64,000 bases of DNA from assembly GCA_039028795.1 (NCBI GenBank), contig JBCCHJ010000022.1:1-64000 (forward strand), in the 5' to 3' direction. A program made the translations under genes and the position numbers. The notes under the pieces are model-generated. The model was given only the letters and a program-made list of their open reading frames with translations, was not told the origin of the DNA and searched no databases. The DNA is from Thermohalobaculum sp039028795. GTDB lineage: Bacteria; Pseudomonadota; Alphaproteobacteria; Rhodobacterales; Rhodobacteraceae. This document shows positions 1-7,810 of this stretch, piece after piece. Numbering within the stretch: position 1 is the first letter of the stretch; every line of letters starts with the position of its first letter.

Positions 1-76
1 CAGCGGTTGGAACGCCGCTCTCATGCTGCTTCAGCACCGCAATGATCTGCTCTTCGCTGAACCTCGATCTCTTCAT
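1..76 (-). CDS. IS3-family transposase OrfA, N-terminal fragment
   Basis: Twenty-five codons are visible, starting at an ATG at 76 and running off the left edge. The peptide begins MKRSRFSEEQIIAVLKQH, the hallmark start of the OrfA helix-turn-helix protein of IS3-family (IS407-like) elements. In this family OrfA binds the IS ends and is joined by frameshifting to OrfB, the DDE integrase-like part. Only the first helix of the DNA-binding domain is seen, so completeness of the element cannot be judged. The gene points away from the rest of the window. Confidence 0.85.
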   Translation of the reverse strand, partial: MKRSRFSEEQIIAVLKQHESGVPTA

Positions 77-140
77 AATCCGTCTCCCTCGTTGGGACGG
101 ATTCTACCTCAATCTGGAGGAGGAAACGGGTCTCAGGACA
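1..140 (-). mobile_element. End of an IS3-family insertion sequence (cut by window edge)
   Basis: The first bases encode, on the minus strand, the N-terminus of an IS3-family OrfA transposase. Upstream of it a short leader ends near base 140 in a sequence that reads TGTCCTGAGACCCGTTTCC from the outside, which is a plausible terminal inverted repeat beginning with TG. The exact tip, the target duplication and the rest of the element lie outside the window or cannot be verified. From about base 142 an unrelated open frame begins without a start codon, which fits insertion into a gene at this point. Confidence 0.7.
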
Positions 141-141
141 A

Positions 142-573
142 CATGCTTACGCTCAAGGTCAAGCTTTTGCTTGTAGGTTTCCGGAAGGCAACCCAGACGC
201 AGAGCTGTCTGATGGATTCAGTTTATTGTCTGCTAAATATCTTCATCATTTTCTGACATATGTCGGCATTACTCCGATTGCATCATCTGATGTATTTGAG
301 ATTGCAAAGTCAGAGGAAGCGGAGTGGTTTGTAGAGTACTGCCGCAAAATCTGCGCCGGTACTTTGGGAGCCGGTAACTTTGGGGACGACCTTATCGAGG
401 ACGCGCGGCACTGGCTTAGATTTCAATTGCATGAACGCGGCATTCCGCAGCTAGCCGGAGAGTGCTTAATGTATCAAGCGTCCAGATGGCTGGTAAGCAT
501 TGTTAGCGCGAAGCTTTCTGCAGAGGGATTGGATGTCGCCGCTTTGCGCAGCGACTCGGTTGATTTTGGGTAG
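142..573 (+). pseudogene. Hypothetical gene truncated at its 5' end by the IS
   Basis: The frame is open from the IS edge at about 142 without an initial start codon, and ends in TAG at 573. The readable product is about 143 residues. A TTG at 226 would give 115 residues, but the upstream codons (...RFPEGNPDAELSDGFSLL) look equally protein-like, so I read this as the 3' remainder of an IS-interrupted gene. It is soluble and mixed in composition, contains several aromatic and acidic helices and a CRKICAG segment, and matches no family I recognise. Whether the remnant is translated from an IS-borne promoter is unknown. Confidence 0.45.
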
Positions 574-715
574 CCACACCCGTGTAGCACTCATGCAAAC
601 GCAACAGGCGATGATAGGTTTAGTCTCTCCGGACCTTCTCCGCGCCGCAGAGCGTGCCAAAACTCATACGTTTCTGTCATCGGCGGAATCGACCGTTTTG
701 GAGAGTGATGTCAGT

Positions 716-2560
716 TTAGTTCGCACGACGATACTGCATCCGCTGGCGAGGTCCATATGTGCCATCTTCCTCGTCCCAGTACATGGTATTTCCTAAACAC
801 TGAAATGGCATACCAATTCTTGGAAGGCGGTCTTGATGAAACGCAGATATATATAAACCCCGATACAGGCGATCATGCACATTCAGTCTATGAACATTAC
901 CGTCTTGTCCGTTGATTATATGCCTTGAGGAAACGGTCGGAGCCCCTTCACAAAAGCAAATGACAGATCTTCGCTCAATTAATGAGCGCGCAATAGAGAA
1001 TCTCATTCTCGCGTGACCACTAAGACTAATATATGTATCACTTTGAGTATTGAGACGAAAATCATCCCATCCGGCTTCCAACTGCGCTTCAGCCCGTTTG
1101 AAGTGAAGCGTATGGCGACTCCCATCAACAGACATGGTTGGCGTGTATGCGCCTGGTATATGTGTCCGAAGAGTTCGATTAAACTGACTACCAAAAAGAT
1201 CTCCGTCTAAGGTCCAAATGGCTTCATTTGCCAAATCTGGAGTGTTGTGAAATCTGCTGGAAAACAGGCATTCTCGTTGGCGTTGAACAGGGTCAATGAG
1301 ATGTCTGTGTATCAGGTCGGCTGTCGCTGCAGCGGACGCCGCTACAACAAATGCATGTTCTCTTCTCAATGGATGAGAACTTTGATCTGATGCCATAATG
1401 TTCGCAACCGCAGAAGCGAACTCAGACGCTGTTGAGCTAGAACCGATATTACTAAGTAGACGATTGACAGACGATATCTGGCCAAATGCCAGCGCCGTGA
1501 AAAAACGCTTTTGATCAATGTCTAAACTATCAAATCGCTGCTGCCCAACCCTGTCTATCGCCCTTTTGCGAGCACCAGCGATGAATGCGCCATATGCAAT
1601 CAATAACTCGTTCCGTGGTATCATCATCGGATAATACCAACCCTGCCGAGGACTCTGTTGTCTCCCTTCGGTATGACGAGGCGGACATCGTTCGCCTTGG
1701 GTGTTGCGAATGCCCGAATTCAGCCATGCGATGTCCCATGCTGTCCCATAGTTGCACGGAACGAAATCTGGAACGTCCTGTGTTGCGGAAGGATTGCCAA
1801 ACTGGTCCAAGCCCCCAGCATTGAAAGAGTTGATCTTTTGCGTAGAGGTTGAAAACGCATTCCCGCCACTTTCACGCCCAGCAATAGCAAGCACAATAGC
1901 GGCGTCAAATTCAGGATCGTATGCAGCGATCTCTGTGAGTTGACTATTAATTTGTCGACTAAGGCCGCGCTCTAAATGAATTCTCCTAGCAATTTCACGA
2001 TGAACGAAGTCACGATACTGATAGAAGCGGTTGTCCTTACTCAACCTGACTGGAACTTGCGCTTCTATAAGGCTAGCGCGAAGCTCTTGTGTAAACCTCG
2101 GCACAGAAACACGGAATAATCGCTGGACATCAGGACGGCGGCTGCGTGAACCGCCGATGGCCGAACCACCAACGATCCGACCTTGGGCGGCGAGCGCAAT
2201 ACCGTACTTTTGTCTTACCGTATTTGCCTCGTCGAGCAGATCCGGAATCTCCGACGGTCTTGGGCGGAAAACAAAAAATGCATTCTCATACAATGGACTT
2301 GAGCTGAAGCAGCACTCACTAAACGGAAAAATTTCGCTGAGATCTACGGGTGAATTGCATGCTCTCGACGTAGCATATGGGTTTTCCGTTGGAACTGGGG
2401 TTGGGCACCAAGATACTGAGTCCTGGCTCATCGCAGATAGAATTGAGGAGAAATAAGTAACAACGGCTGCAACGAGAAAATGTGCGAGTGGGAAGAAGAC
2501 CTTACACAATTTCTTGCACCTCCAAGTCCACTTTTCGGTATGAACAATTATCACTTTCAC
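716..2560 (-). CDS. Secreted protein with a lysozyme/transglycosylase-like segment, otherwise unknown
   Basis: The product has 614 residues and a GTG start. Residues about 24-44 form a hydrophobic segment after a basic N-terminus, which predicts export or a membrane anchor. Cysteine pairs follow (ACNSP, SECCFSS), as in exported disulfide proteins. In the middle lies AAIVLAIAGRESGG, which resembles the catalytic-glutamate region of lysozyme-like transglycosylases (helix, then ES-GG). It is followed by an aromatic-rich region (QGWYYPMMIPRNELLIAYGAF). The C-terminal 200 residues look like a separate beta-rich domain with four more cysteines. No gene family is recognised for the whole. It stands next to mobile-element genes in AT-richer DNA. 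A cell-wall hydrolase role is an inference from one motif. Confidence 0.55.
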   Translation of the reverse strand: MKVIIVHTEKWTWRCKKLCKVFFPLAHFLVAAVVTYFSSILSAMSQDSVSWCPTPVPTENPYATSRACNSPVDLSEIFPFSECCFSSSPLYENAFFVFRPRPSEIPDLLDEANTVRQKYGIALAAQGRIVGGSAIGGSRSRRPDVQRLFRVSVPRFTQELRASLIEAQVPVRLSKDNRFYQYRDFVHREIARRIHLERGLSRQINSQLTEIAAYDPEFDAAIVLAIAGRESGGNAFSTSTQKINSFNAGGLDQFGNPSATQDVPDFVPCNYGTAWDIAWLNSGIRNTQGERCPPRHTEGRQQSPRQGWYYPMMIPRNELLIAYGAFIAGARKRAIDRVGQQRFDSLDIDQKRFFTALAFGQISSVNRLLSNIGSSSTASEFASAVANIMASDQSSHPLRREHAFVVAASAAATADLIHRHLIDPVQRQRECLFSSRFHNTPDLANEAIWTLDGDLFGSQFNRTLRTHIPGAYTPTMSVDGSRHTLHFKRAEAQLEAGWDDFRLNTQSDTYISLSGHARMRFSIARSLIERRSVICFCEGAPTVSSRHIINGQDGNVHRLNVHDRLYRGLYISAFHQDRLPRIGMPFQCLGNTMYWDEEDGTYGPRQRMQYRRAN

Positions 2561-2611
2561 GGCTCTCGGTCGAGGTAAACACGGCAGAGGCGTCGGGTCA
2601 GTGCGGCTAAC

Positions 2612-2905
2612 CTACTGCAATTCCAACTTTATCTCCCGCCCAACGACCTTGGCGGCACGTGCTAGAACCGCCAGAGTCACCCCGTCATTGTCTGGGTCAA
2701 GCAGTCGGTCCAGTTGCGACCTGCTCGTCTCGAGGCGCTTTGCCATTTCGACTTTAGAGATTCGCTGCTCTTTCATGGCTTCGGCCAGTTGAAATGCGAG
2801 GACGCGCTTTACGGCCTGCTCATTGGTTGCTTCAAACGTACCTTGCTCTTTGAGGAAATCCTCAAAGAGATCGCCAGCTTTTCCTTTTTCAATTTCTGCG
2901 CTCAT
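2612..2905 (-). CDS. HTH (XRE-type) antitoxin of a toxin-antitoxin pair
   Basis: The 97-residue protein has an acidic N-terminal half and a helix-turn-helix at about residues 45-75 (ISKVEMAKRLETSRSQLDRL), which is typical of HigA-like antitoxins that bind their own promoter. Its ATG overlaps the TGA of the upstream toxin gene by four bases (ATGA), so the two are translationally coupled, toxin gene first. Toxin-first order is characteristic of higBA-type modules. It would neutralise the neighbouring RelE/HigB-like protein and repress the operon. The module lies between a secreted protein gene and the relaxase gene, in keeping with a plasmid-derived island. Confidence 0.8.
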   Translation of the reverse strand: MSAEIEKGKAGDLFEDFLKEQGTFEATNEQAVKRVLAFQLAEAMKEQRISKVEMAKRLETSRSQLDRLLDPDNDGVTLAVLARAAKVVGREIKLELQ

Positions 2906-3267
2906 ACCAAACCTCTCATTCTTTTCTCAGCCGTAACCAGTTCCTTTTCCGGTGTCTTCTGGCTCTTTTTTATGAAGCCGTGCAGAAGAACCATGCTTCC
3001 ATCATGTGCGCAGAAAAAGACGCGCGCGATTCGGCCATCACTCAAGTTCGATCGGATCTCCCACAGACCTCTTCGACCTCTGATGGAACGGCAGAGCGGC
3101 ATGCCAATTGGCCATCCAAATTCTGCTGTCCGGATATCATCACCGATCGCCTTTCGATCTTCCGGCGATAAATCCAACAACCACTCTCGCACCGGAACCT
3201 TGCCAGTATCCGACTCGAAAAACCTTGCTGGAAGCTGTTTCGAACCTTCAGACATATAATGTACCAT
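2902..3267 (-). CDS. RelE/HigB-like (phage Gp49-type) toxin
   Basis: The 121-residue basic protein matches the Gp49-like/HigB group of RelE-superfamily toxins. It carries the conserved core around residues 63-95: R-G-R-RGLWEIR, then RIARVFFCAHDGSMVLLHGF with the basic KKSQKTP tail. Family members are ribosome-dependent mRNA interferases. Two starts are possible, at 3267 and at 3255 (MSEGSKQ). The second would leave the inverted repeat at 3259-3278 wholly in the promoter, but neither has a clear ribosome-binding site. The gene is followed with a four-base overlap by an HTH antitoxin gene. Confidence 0.8.
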   Translation of the reverse strand: MVHYMSEGSKQLPARFFESDTGKVPVREWLLDLSPEDRKAIGDDIRTAEFGWPIGMPLCRSIRGRRGLWEIRSNLSDGRIARVFFCAHDGSMVLLHGFIKKSQKTPEKELVTAEKRMRGLV

Positions 3268-3278
3268 ATAAAGTACAT
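3259..3278. promoter_or_regulatory. Inverted repeat, probable operator of the toxin-antitoxin operon
   Basis: ATGTAC (3259-3264) and GTACAT (3273-3278) form perfect arms around an 8-base AT-rich spacer, exactly at the 5' end of the toxin gene. HTH antitoxins usually bind such palindromes to autoregulate. The site overlaps the first annotated toxin codon, which favours the later start at 3255. Confidence 0.45.
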
Positions 3279-3364
3279 ATATGCAAGGAAATGAAGGTAG
3301 GGATCGATTTCATGCTGGCCTCGTCGCATCCATCATAGCAACGGTAGGCCACTTTCGAACCTCG

Positions 3365-3393
3365 CGCGCATCATTATGCGCGAGTTATCCACA
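3365..3393. other. Hairpin followed by a perfect DnaA-box 9-mer
   Basis: CGCGCAT (3365-3371) pairs with ATGCGCG (3376-3382) around a four-base loop, and TTATCCACA, the consensus DnaA box, follows at 3385-3393. It sits in the gap between the toxin-antitoxin promoter and the 3' end of the relaxase gene. The hairpin could simply terminate relaxase transcription. With the DnaA box it could instead be a remnant of a plasmid replication region. One DnaA 9-mer in 64 kb can occur by chance. Confidence 0.35.
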
Positions 3394-3411
3394 TGTGGTG
3401 CTAATGCGCTG

Positions 3412-4767
3412 TCAACTCGGACTGATGTCAGGCCCGCGTTGTCGCTTTCCGCGTGGTGGCCTATTAGCACGGCGTGCACGGCGCTTCCGTGAAACCGGCG
3501 GCTCGTGCCGCTGAATCTCACGATCTTCCTCTGCTTCTTCAATCAGCTCAACCGTCCGGCTTGAGTTCATGAGGCGTGTGCGATCTGAGCGAAGCAGCAG
3601 GATTGTCCGAACGAATGTGCGCCGTTCGGCGTCAATGAGATCCTGAAGTGTTCGACGCTCCGACAACTGTTCGGCAATGAGCCGGTCACGGTGCTCGCGA
3701 TCCCTAAGAAAGCAAGCGTAGGCCTCCTGTTCGTTTTGGTGGGCGATGCGTCCGCGAGTGCCTGTCAGGAATTGCCAAACGCCGGAGAGTCCACCGCGAA
3801 GCCTTGCAGCACGCTCTCTTGCTTCCCGAGCGTCACGACGTCTCAAACCATCTTCCAAGCTCTGACGTTCAGCACGATGTGTCTCCATCATCGCTTTCCG
3901 CCGAACTTCAAGTCTCGCCCGCACTTCATCTGTTTGTGCGCGTGCCTCGGCCATGTGACGGCGAAAGGCATCCCCCATATCCGAAGAGATGGCTTTCAGA
4001 ATATCATCGACACTTCGCAGCGAGTCAGCGCTGCCAAGCTTTGCTCGTAGGTCTTTGGTACGTTTCCCTGTTTGTGTGCGTAACCCAAGGACCTCTCCGT
4101 CGCATGACACCAGAACAAAATCGCGACGGTCACCTCTTGCCAGAGTGAATCCGCGTTCAGAAATCGCATTCTCAAAAGCTGATCGCGAGTCAGACGCGGC
4201 CCAGCATTCCTGGACCATCTGTTTGATGTCCCGAGCGTTGATACCGATGCGCTTCGATTGCTGCCATTCTGCGAGTGTAAAGTTTCGTGGATCTGAAGCC
4301 TCGCTGTTCACGAGGCCTTTTGGCATTGTCCATCCCTGCTCGAAGAACAGGGCGCGAGAGATGTCTCGGAGCTTAAGCTTGAAATGTGGAAGGTTGCGCG
4401 CCGTCATGGTCCTCACGTCGATCCGGCTCCAGACGACATGTGCATGACGACGCCCCTCCTTCTCATGGAAGACAACGGCTCTAGGTTGGCCTGCTAAGCC
4501 GTTCTTCTCTTCAATTTGCGCTATTGCCTGTTCGAACACATCGACATCAACCACTTCCGTGCCGGGTGGATTCAGAGAGACTGAGAAGAAAGGCTGTTTG
4601 CACTTCGTGCCCTTCGAGATTGCCTGTACCTCCTTGAACGCCGCGACCATGTCATCGCTTAAGAAGCCCTGCACTTCGTGAACGTGCACGTGTTCATTGT
4701 CGTCAGTGCGTAGAAGATGCTGCGCAAGCTGCTTCGCACCACCGCGCTGAGAAGCCTTCAAGATCAT
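3412..4767 (-). CDS. MobA/VirD2-type relaxase
   Basis: The 451-residue protein has the HUH-endonuclease signature RRHAHVVWSRID at about residues 107-118, where the histidines bind the metal, within an N-terminal relaxase domain (about 1-200). This class nicks oriT and stays covalently bound to the 5' end by an N-terminal tyrosine during conjugative mobilisation. The C-terminal half is highly charged and helical (many RRE/RER segments, about 270-420), likely a coiled coil, and ends in a very basic tail. It starts three bases after the mobC-like gene, in the usual mobC-mobA arrangement. No type IV secretion genes are in the window, so transfer would need outside help. Confidence 0.85.
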   Translation of the reverse strand: MILKASQRGGAKQLAQHLLRTDDNEHVHVHEVQGFLSDDMVAAFKEVQAISKGTKCKQPFFSVSLNPPGTEVVDVDVFEQAIAQIEEKNGLAGQPRAVVFHEKEGRRHAHVVWSRIDVRTMTARNLPHFKLKLRDISRALFFEQGWTMPKGLVNSEASDPRNFTLAEWQQSKRIGINARDIKQMVQECWAASDSRSAFENAISERGFTLARGDRRDFVLVSCDGEVLGLRTQTGKRTKDLRAKLGSADSLRSVDDILKAISSDMGDAFRRHMAEARAQTDEVRARLEVRRKAMMETHRAERQSLEDGLRRRDAREARERAARLRGGLSGVWQFLTGTRGRIAHQNEQEAYACFLRDREHRDRLIAEQLSERRTLQDLIDAERRTFVRTILLLRSDRTRLMNSSRTVELIEEAEEDREIQRHEPPVSRKRRARRANRPPRGKRQRGPDISPS

Positions 4768-4770
4768 CTG

Positions 4771-5328
4771 TCACCGCTCCTTCGTGCGGAGCGCTTGCAT
4801 CAGCAGCGATTTAACTTCTGCGATTTCCGAGCGGGCTGCCTTAATGGTTTCCCGTAATTCATCATCGACCAGTAATGTACCGAGACGCACCCCGTCGGAT
4901 AACTTCTTCAACGATCTAAAGACATCCGTTTGTCCGAGGAGTCCCAGAATTTGCGAAAGCGCTTGATCATCAGGCTTTGGTGTTGCGGTTCGTTTTCTTG
5001 AACAGGCATTGCCCAGCAGTGTTCGGCGCACGTATTCGCTTAGGTGTGCATTGCCCGCGCGACGCTGAAGTTCGCGACGTTCTTCTTCGGTGATGCGAAC
5101 AGACAATCTACTCATCGTCACCGTCATCCGATAAAAAGAGAAGCGCAAATGAATGTACAGATCGAGTGAGAGACCGCCTGCCTCTTCTTCTAGCTGCGCT
5201 AGCTCAAGAGACGTGAGCCTGAGCGTAACCTCGTGACAACGAAGGTCGAGCAATGGTTTTGGCGCAGCACATTCGGCGAAGTACTCTGAGATAAATCGAT
5301 TGCGTTCGAGGATGAATTTATAGGTCAT
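4771..5328 (-). CDS. MobC-like relaxosome accessory protein with two ribbon-helix-helix-like repeats
   Basis: The product has 185 residues. A GGAG motif eight bases upstream supports the ATG at 5328. Residues about 73-104 (SRLSVRITEEERRELQRRAG, then SEYVRRTLLG) form a clear ribbon-helix-helix domain as in MobC proteins, which help the relaxase open oriT. An earlier segment, about residues 32-66 (HEVTLRLTSLELAQLEEEAG), has the same strand-helix-helix pattern, so the protein seems to carry a tandem pair. The C-terminal part is helical and charged, fitting the relaxase-contact region of MobC. The gene is followed by the relaxase gene with a three-base gap. Confidence 0.75.
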   Translation of the reverse strand: MTYKFILERNRFISEYFAECAAPKPLLDLRCHEVTLRLTSLELAQLEEEAGGLSLDLYIHLRFSFYRMTVTMSRLSVRITEEERRELQRRAGNAHLSEYVRRTLLGNACSRKRTATPKPDDQALSQILGLLGQTDVFRSLKKLSDGVRLGTLLVDDELRETIKAARSEIAEVKSLLMQALRTKER

Positions 5329-5530
5329 TGCTCAAGCTCCGAATTTCTTCTTCAAATGGCTTGAGCTGATCGTTCCAATCTTCTAAAATCTCAAAAAGAG
5401 AGTTCGAGGTTTCTCCCTCTAGCTGCACCATTCTTCTCCAAAAAGATCCATATCCGGCACTGAGAGTAAGACCTTCGACAAGATCGCAGGCGGTAAAGTC
5501 TGCAGAACACCGAACATGATCGCGCCCCAT
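5318..5530 (-). CDS. Small hypothetical protein at the head of the mob operon
   Basis: A 70-residue frame begins with ATG at 5530 and overlaps the start of the mobC-like gene by 11 bases, an arrangement that suggests coupled translation. The peptide is acidic at its C-terminus (ILEDWNDQLKPFEEEIRSL) and has no signal or membrane segment. I do not recognise a family. A GGGG stretch lies directly before the ATG, closer than usual for a ribosome-binding site. It may be a small mobilisation accessory protein or a chance frame. Confidence 0.4.
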   Translation of the reverse strand: MGRDHVRCSADFTACDLVEGLTLSAGYGSFWRRMVQLEGETSNSLFEILEDWNDQLKPFEEEIRSLSNDL

Positions 5531-5611
5531 CCCCTGAGGGGCAGAGAGAAGGGCAAAAAAACATGAGTTGTATAGGAAGTATAGGTTTTGAAAACTATTG
5601 TAAAAACATGA
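5531..5611. other. Candidate oriT or iteron region
   Basis: The stretch upstream of the mob genes is AT-rich and repeat-laden. AAAAACATGA occurs twice in direct orientation (5556-5565 and 5602-5611). GTATAGG is repeated nine bases apart (5570 and 5579). A short palindrome CCCCTGAGGGG lies at 5531-5541. The oriT of mobilisable elements is normally found just upstream of mobC/mobA with such repeats. No nick-site consensus could be confirmed, so the call rests on position and repeat content. The rest of the gap to 5741 holds a short stem (GACGG/CCGTC) and nothing else recognised. Confidence 0.35.
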
Positions 5612-5741
5612 TTTTAACGTGGAGATAAGTCCACCCGATTGCGTACATCATATATTTTTAGACGGAGGTAAACCGTCCCTATGTCGACACTGCGGCGGCC
5701 AATTGGTACCAGAGTACGATCCCGGTTCCAGGAGAATGCCC

Positions 5742-6527
5742 ATGCCGTTGTCGTTCCGCCATGAAGAGATCATCGCCATCGCGCGCGACATCGGGCGGGT
5801 GACAGTCGAGGATTTGTCGCAGCGGTTTGACGTCTCGCCCCAGACGATACGAAGGGATTTGGGAGAGCTCTGCGATGACGGCATACTGACCCGGGTTCAT
5901 GGCGGTGCTATCTTATCCAGCGGCCTGGCCAATATCGGCTATTCAACGCGCCGTCAGATCGCCCAGACTGAAAAAGACGCCATCGGTCAGCTTTGCGCCG
6001 ACACCATTCCAAACGATTGTTCCATGTTCATCAATATCGGAACAACAACCGAGGCCGTCGCACGCGCTTTGCGCAGACATCGCGACATCATGGCGATTAC
6101 CAACAATCTGAATGTTGCCAACATCCTTGCGGAGAATGATCAATGCGAGGTGGTTGTCGCCGGCGGCGTGTTGCGCAGATCTGATGGCGGCCTGGTTGGC
6201 GAGGCCACAGGGGACTTCGTCCGACAGTTCAAGGTCGACTATGCCATCATCGGTGTATCTGCAATTGATGAAGACGGCGCTTTGCTGGACTTTGACTATC
6301 GCGAGGTGCGTGTCGCACAAGAGATCATCAAAAATGCGCGTCGCACCTTTTTGGTCGCCGACAGCTCGAAGTTTACCCGGGGTGCGCCGGTTCGCATCGG
6401 ATCGCTTACGGATATCGATACCTTTTTCACAGATGTCGACCCGCCGGATTTGATCCGCGACTTGTGTCGGGCTTCTGAGGTTCGGATCATCGTTGTCGAT
6501 CAAGGCCAACAGGCGAACACAGCATAG
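5742..6527 (+). CDS. glpR: DeoR-family transcriptional regulator, GlpR-like
   Basis: The 261-residue protein follows E. coli GlpR closely in architecture. An N-terminal DeoR helix-turn-helix lies at about residues 4-57 (VTVEDLSQRFDVSPQTIRRD). It is followed by a sugar-isomerase-like effector domain with INIGTTTEAVARAL, TNNLNVANIL and GGVLRRSDGGLVGEAT. GlpR represses glycerol-3-phosphate genes. I chose the ATG at 5742 because AGGAG at 5730-5734 is correctly spaced from it. The same frame is open further upstream to 5619, but that part is not DeoR-like and crosses the mobile-island edge. No glp transport or dehydrogenase genes are near, which is unusual. The 3' end overlaps the convergent flippase gene by 41 bases. 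Confidence 0.85.
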   Translation: MPLSFRHEEIIAIARDIGRVTVEDLSQRFDVSPQTIRRDLGELCDDGILTRVHGGAILSSGLANIGYSTRRQIAQTEKDAIGQLCADTIPNDCSMFINIGTTTEAVARALRRHRDIMAITNNLNVANILAENDQCEVVVAGGVLRRSDGGLVGEATGDFVRQFKVDYAIIGVSAIDEDGALLDFDYREVRVAQEIIKNARRTFLVADSSKFTRGAPVRIGSLTDIDTFFTDVDPPDLIRDLCRASEVRIIVVDQGQQANTA

Positions 6528-7806
6528 CTTTCGGGCTCTGATATCGCCAGGCGATGCCCGCCGTTCGCCAATTCCAAAGTGACAGCATCGCAAGATGTGC
6601 GGCCTGGCCCAAGCAGTAGGCAAGTCCCAAACCTGCTAGTCCAGCCATTGGCCAAAACACCAGCGCGCCAGCCAGCACCAGACATTGATGCGCGAGTTGC
6701 AGCCGTAAGATCGTCCCAGTCTGCGCTGTCGCCATCAGGATCATTTCTGCAGGTACCGCAGCCAGACGCAGAACCGCGCCGAGCATCATCCATTGAACAA
6801 GAGCCGCGGCCACCGTGAAGGCCGGTGAAAACAGCACCTGCAACAGAAACGGTGCTGTGGCTGCGATCAGGATTGCCAGCGGGCCGCCAAAGGCCAGGTG
6901 CAATCGGGCTTGGGCGTTCATCAGTGCTGCCAATTGCCGGGCAGAGCCTGCCACTGCGCTGAGCCGTGGGTAGTAGTCCATCGACACCGCGGCCATGATC
7001 AAACCGGTCAAATGCAACGTGATGACCAACCCGGCCTGGTAAAAGCCGACTTGGTCCAAACCGGCGTCACGGGCCAGGAAAATCCGCAGGATCATCGGCG
7101 TCAAAAGCACGGCTAAGGCGCTCAGCAAAAGACTGATGCCCAGCCGAAAAAGCGTCCTCCCATGTGCGGCGGCCAACCGCAGATCCTGCCATGTCGGCAG
7201 CGTCGCAGTTTGTGGCAACCCCCATGTGAACAGTGGAGCCAGAAGGATGCCGACTGCTGGAGGCATCAACACCGCCCAAACGATGCCGTCCTGATGCCAC
7301 AGCAAAATCGCGCCTATGCCAACGACCGCCCCCAACGCTGCTGCAATGGTGGTCAATCCCGAATGGGACGCGACCCGCTGGAAGCCACATAGCAATGTCT
7401 GCTGCCAACGGAAAATCATCAAAGCCGCGATCCCGACCCCCAGAATTCCAAAGGAAGTGGCATGGTCTTTGGTCCCGGTGACAAGCTCACTCAACGGAAT
7501 ACGAAGCATCCAGATCGAAACCGCTGCTGTCACTGCCAGGCAAAGGATCGCCGCCGCCATCGCCAGGCGGATCCGCGCGAGCCTCGCCGGCGTATTGCGG
7601 GCGCGGGCCAACTGGCGAACGCCGCTATGGGACATTCCGCCGTCTGCGGTTTGAGCGCCGGCTTCCTGAAGGCTGGTAAGCAGACCCAGCAGACCGATGC
7701 CTTCTGGGCCGAGCAAGACGGCGACTATTTTGGTGCGCACGACTGCGATCAATGTCGTCGACGCCCTTGCCGCGCCAGAGATCAACATCGATCTGATCGG
7801 CGACAT
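6487..7806 (-). CDS. Polysaccharide flippase, Wzx/MATE-like (MOP superfamily)
   Basis: The 439-residue integral membrane protein has about a dozen hydrophobic segments and the N-terminal pattern typical of Wzx flippases (RTKIVAVLLGPEGIGLLGLL), which move undecaprenyl-linked oligosaccharide repeat units across the inner membrane. It is the last gene of the run rmlD-like, wecG-like, GT4, ligase, EEP protein, flippase. I prefer the ATG at 7806, four bases after the upstream stop. A TTG at 7842 would extend it by 12 residues into that gene. The C-terminal end overlaps the 3' end of the convergent glpR gene. Confidence 0.8.
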   Translation of the reverse strand: MSPIRSMLISGAARASTTLIAVVRTKIVAVLLGPEGIGLLGLLTSLQEAGAQTADGGMSHSGVRQLARARNTPARLARIRLAMAAAILCLAVTAAVSIWMLRIPLSELVTGTKDHATSFGILGVGIAALMIFRWQQTLLCGFQRVASHSGLTTIAAALGAVVGIGAILLWHQDGIVWAVLMPPAVGILLAPLFTWGLPQTATLPTWQDLRLAAAHGRTLFRLGISLLLSALAVLLTPMILRIFLARDAGLDQVGFYQAGLVITLHLTGLIMAAVSMDYYPRLSAVAGSARQLAALMNAQARLHLAFGGPLAILIAATAPFLLQVLFSPAFTVAAALVQWMMLGAVLRLAAVPAEMILMATAQTGTILRLQLAHQCLVLAGALVFWPMAGLAGLGLAYCLGQAAHLAMLSLWNWRTAGIAWRYQSPKAMLCSPVGLDRQR

Positions 7807-7810
7807 TCCT

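Noticed and set aside
500..796. Plus-strand frame of 98 codons after the IS-cut gene
   Set aside because: No ribosome-binding site, overlaps two better frames, and the composition is not convincing.
5619..5741. N-terminal extension of the GlpR-like protein
   Set aside because: The extra 41 residues do not look like the DeoR family, and the ATG at 5742 has a well-spaced AGGAG.
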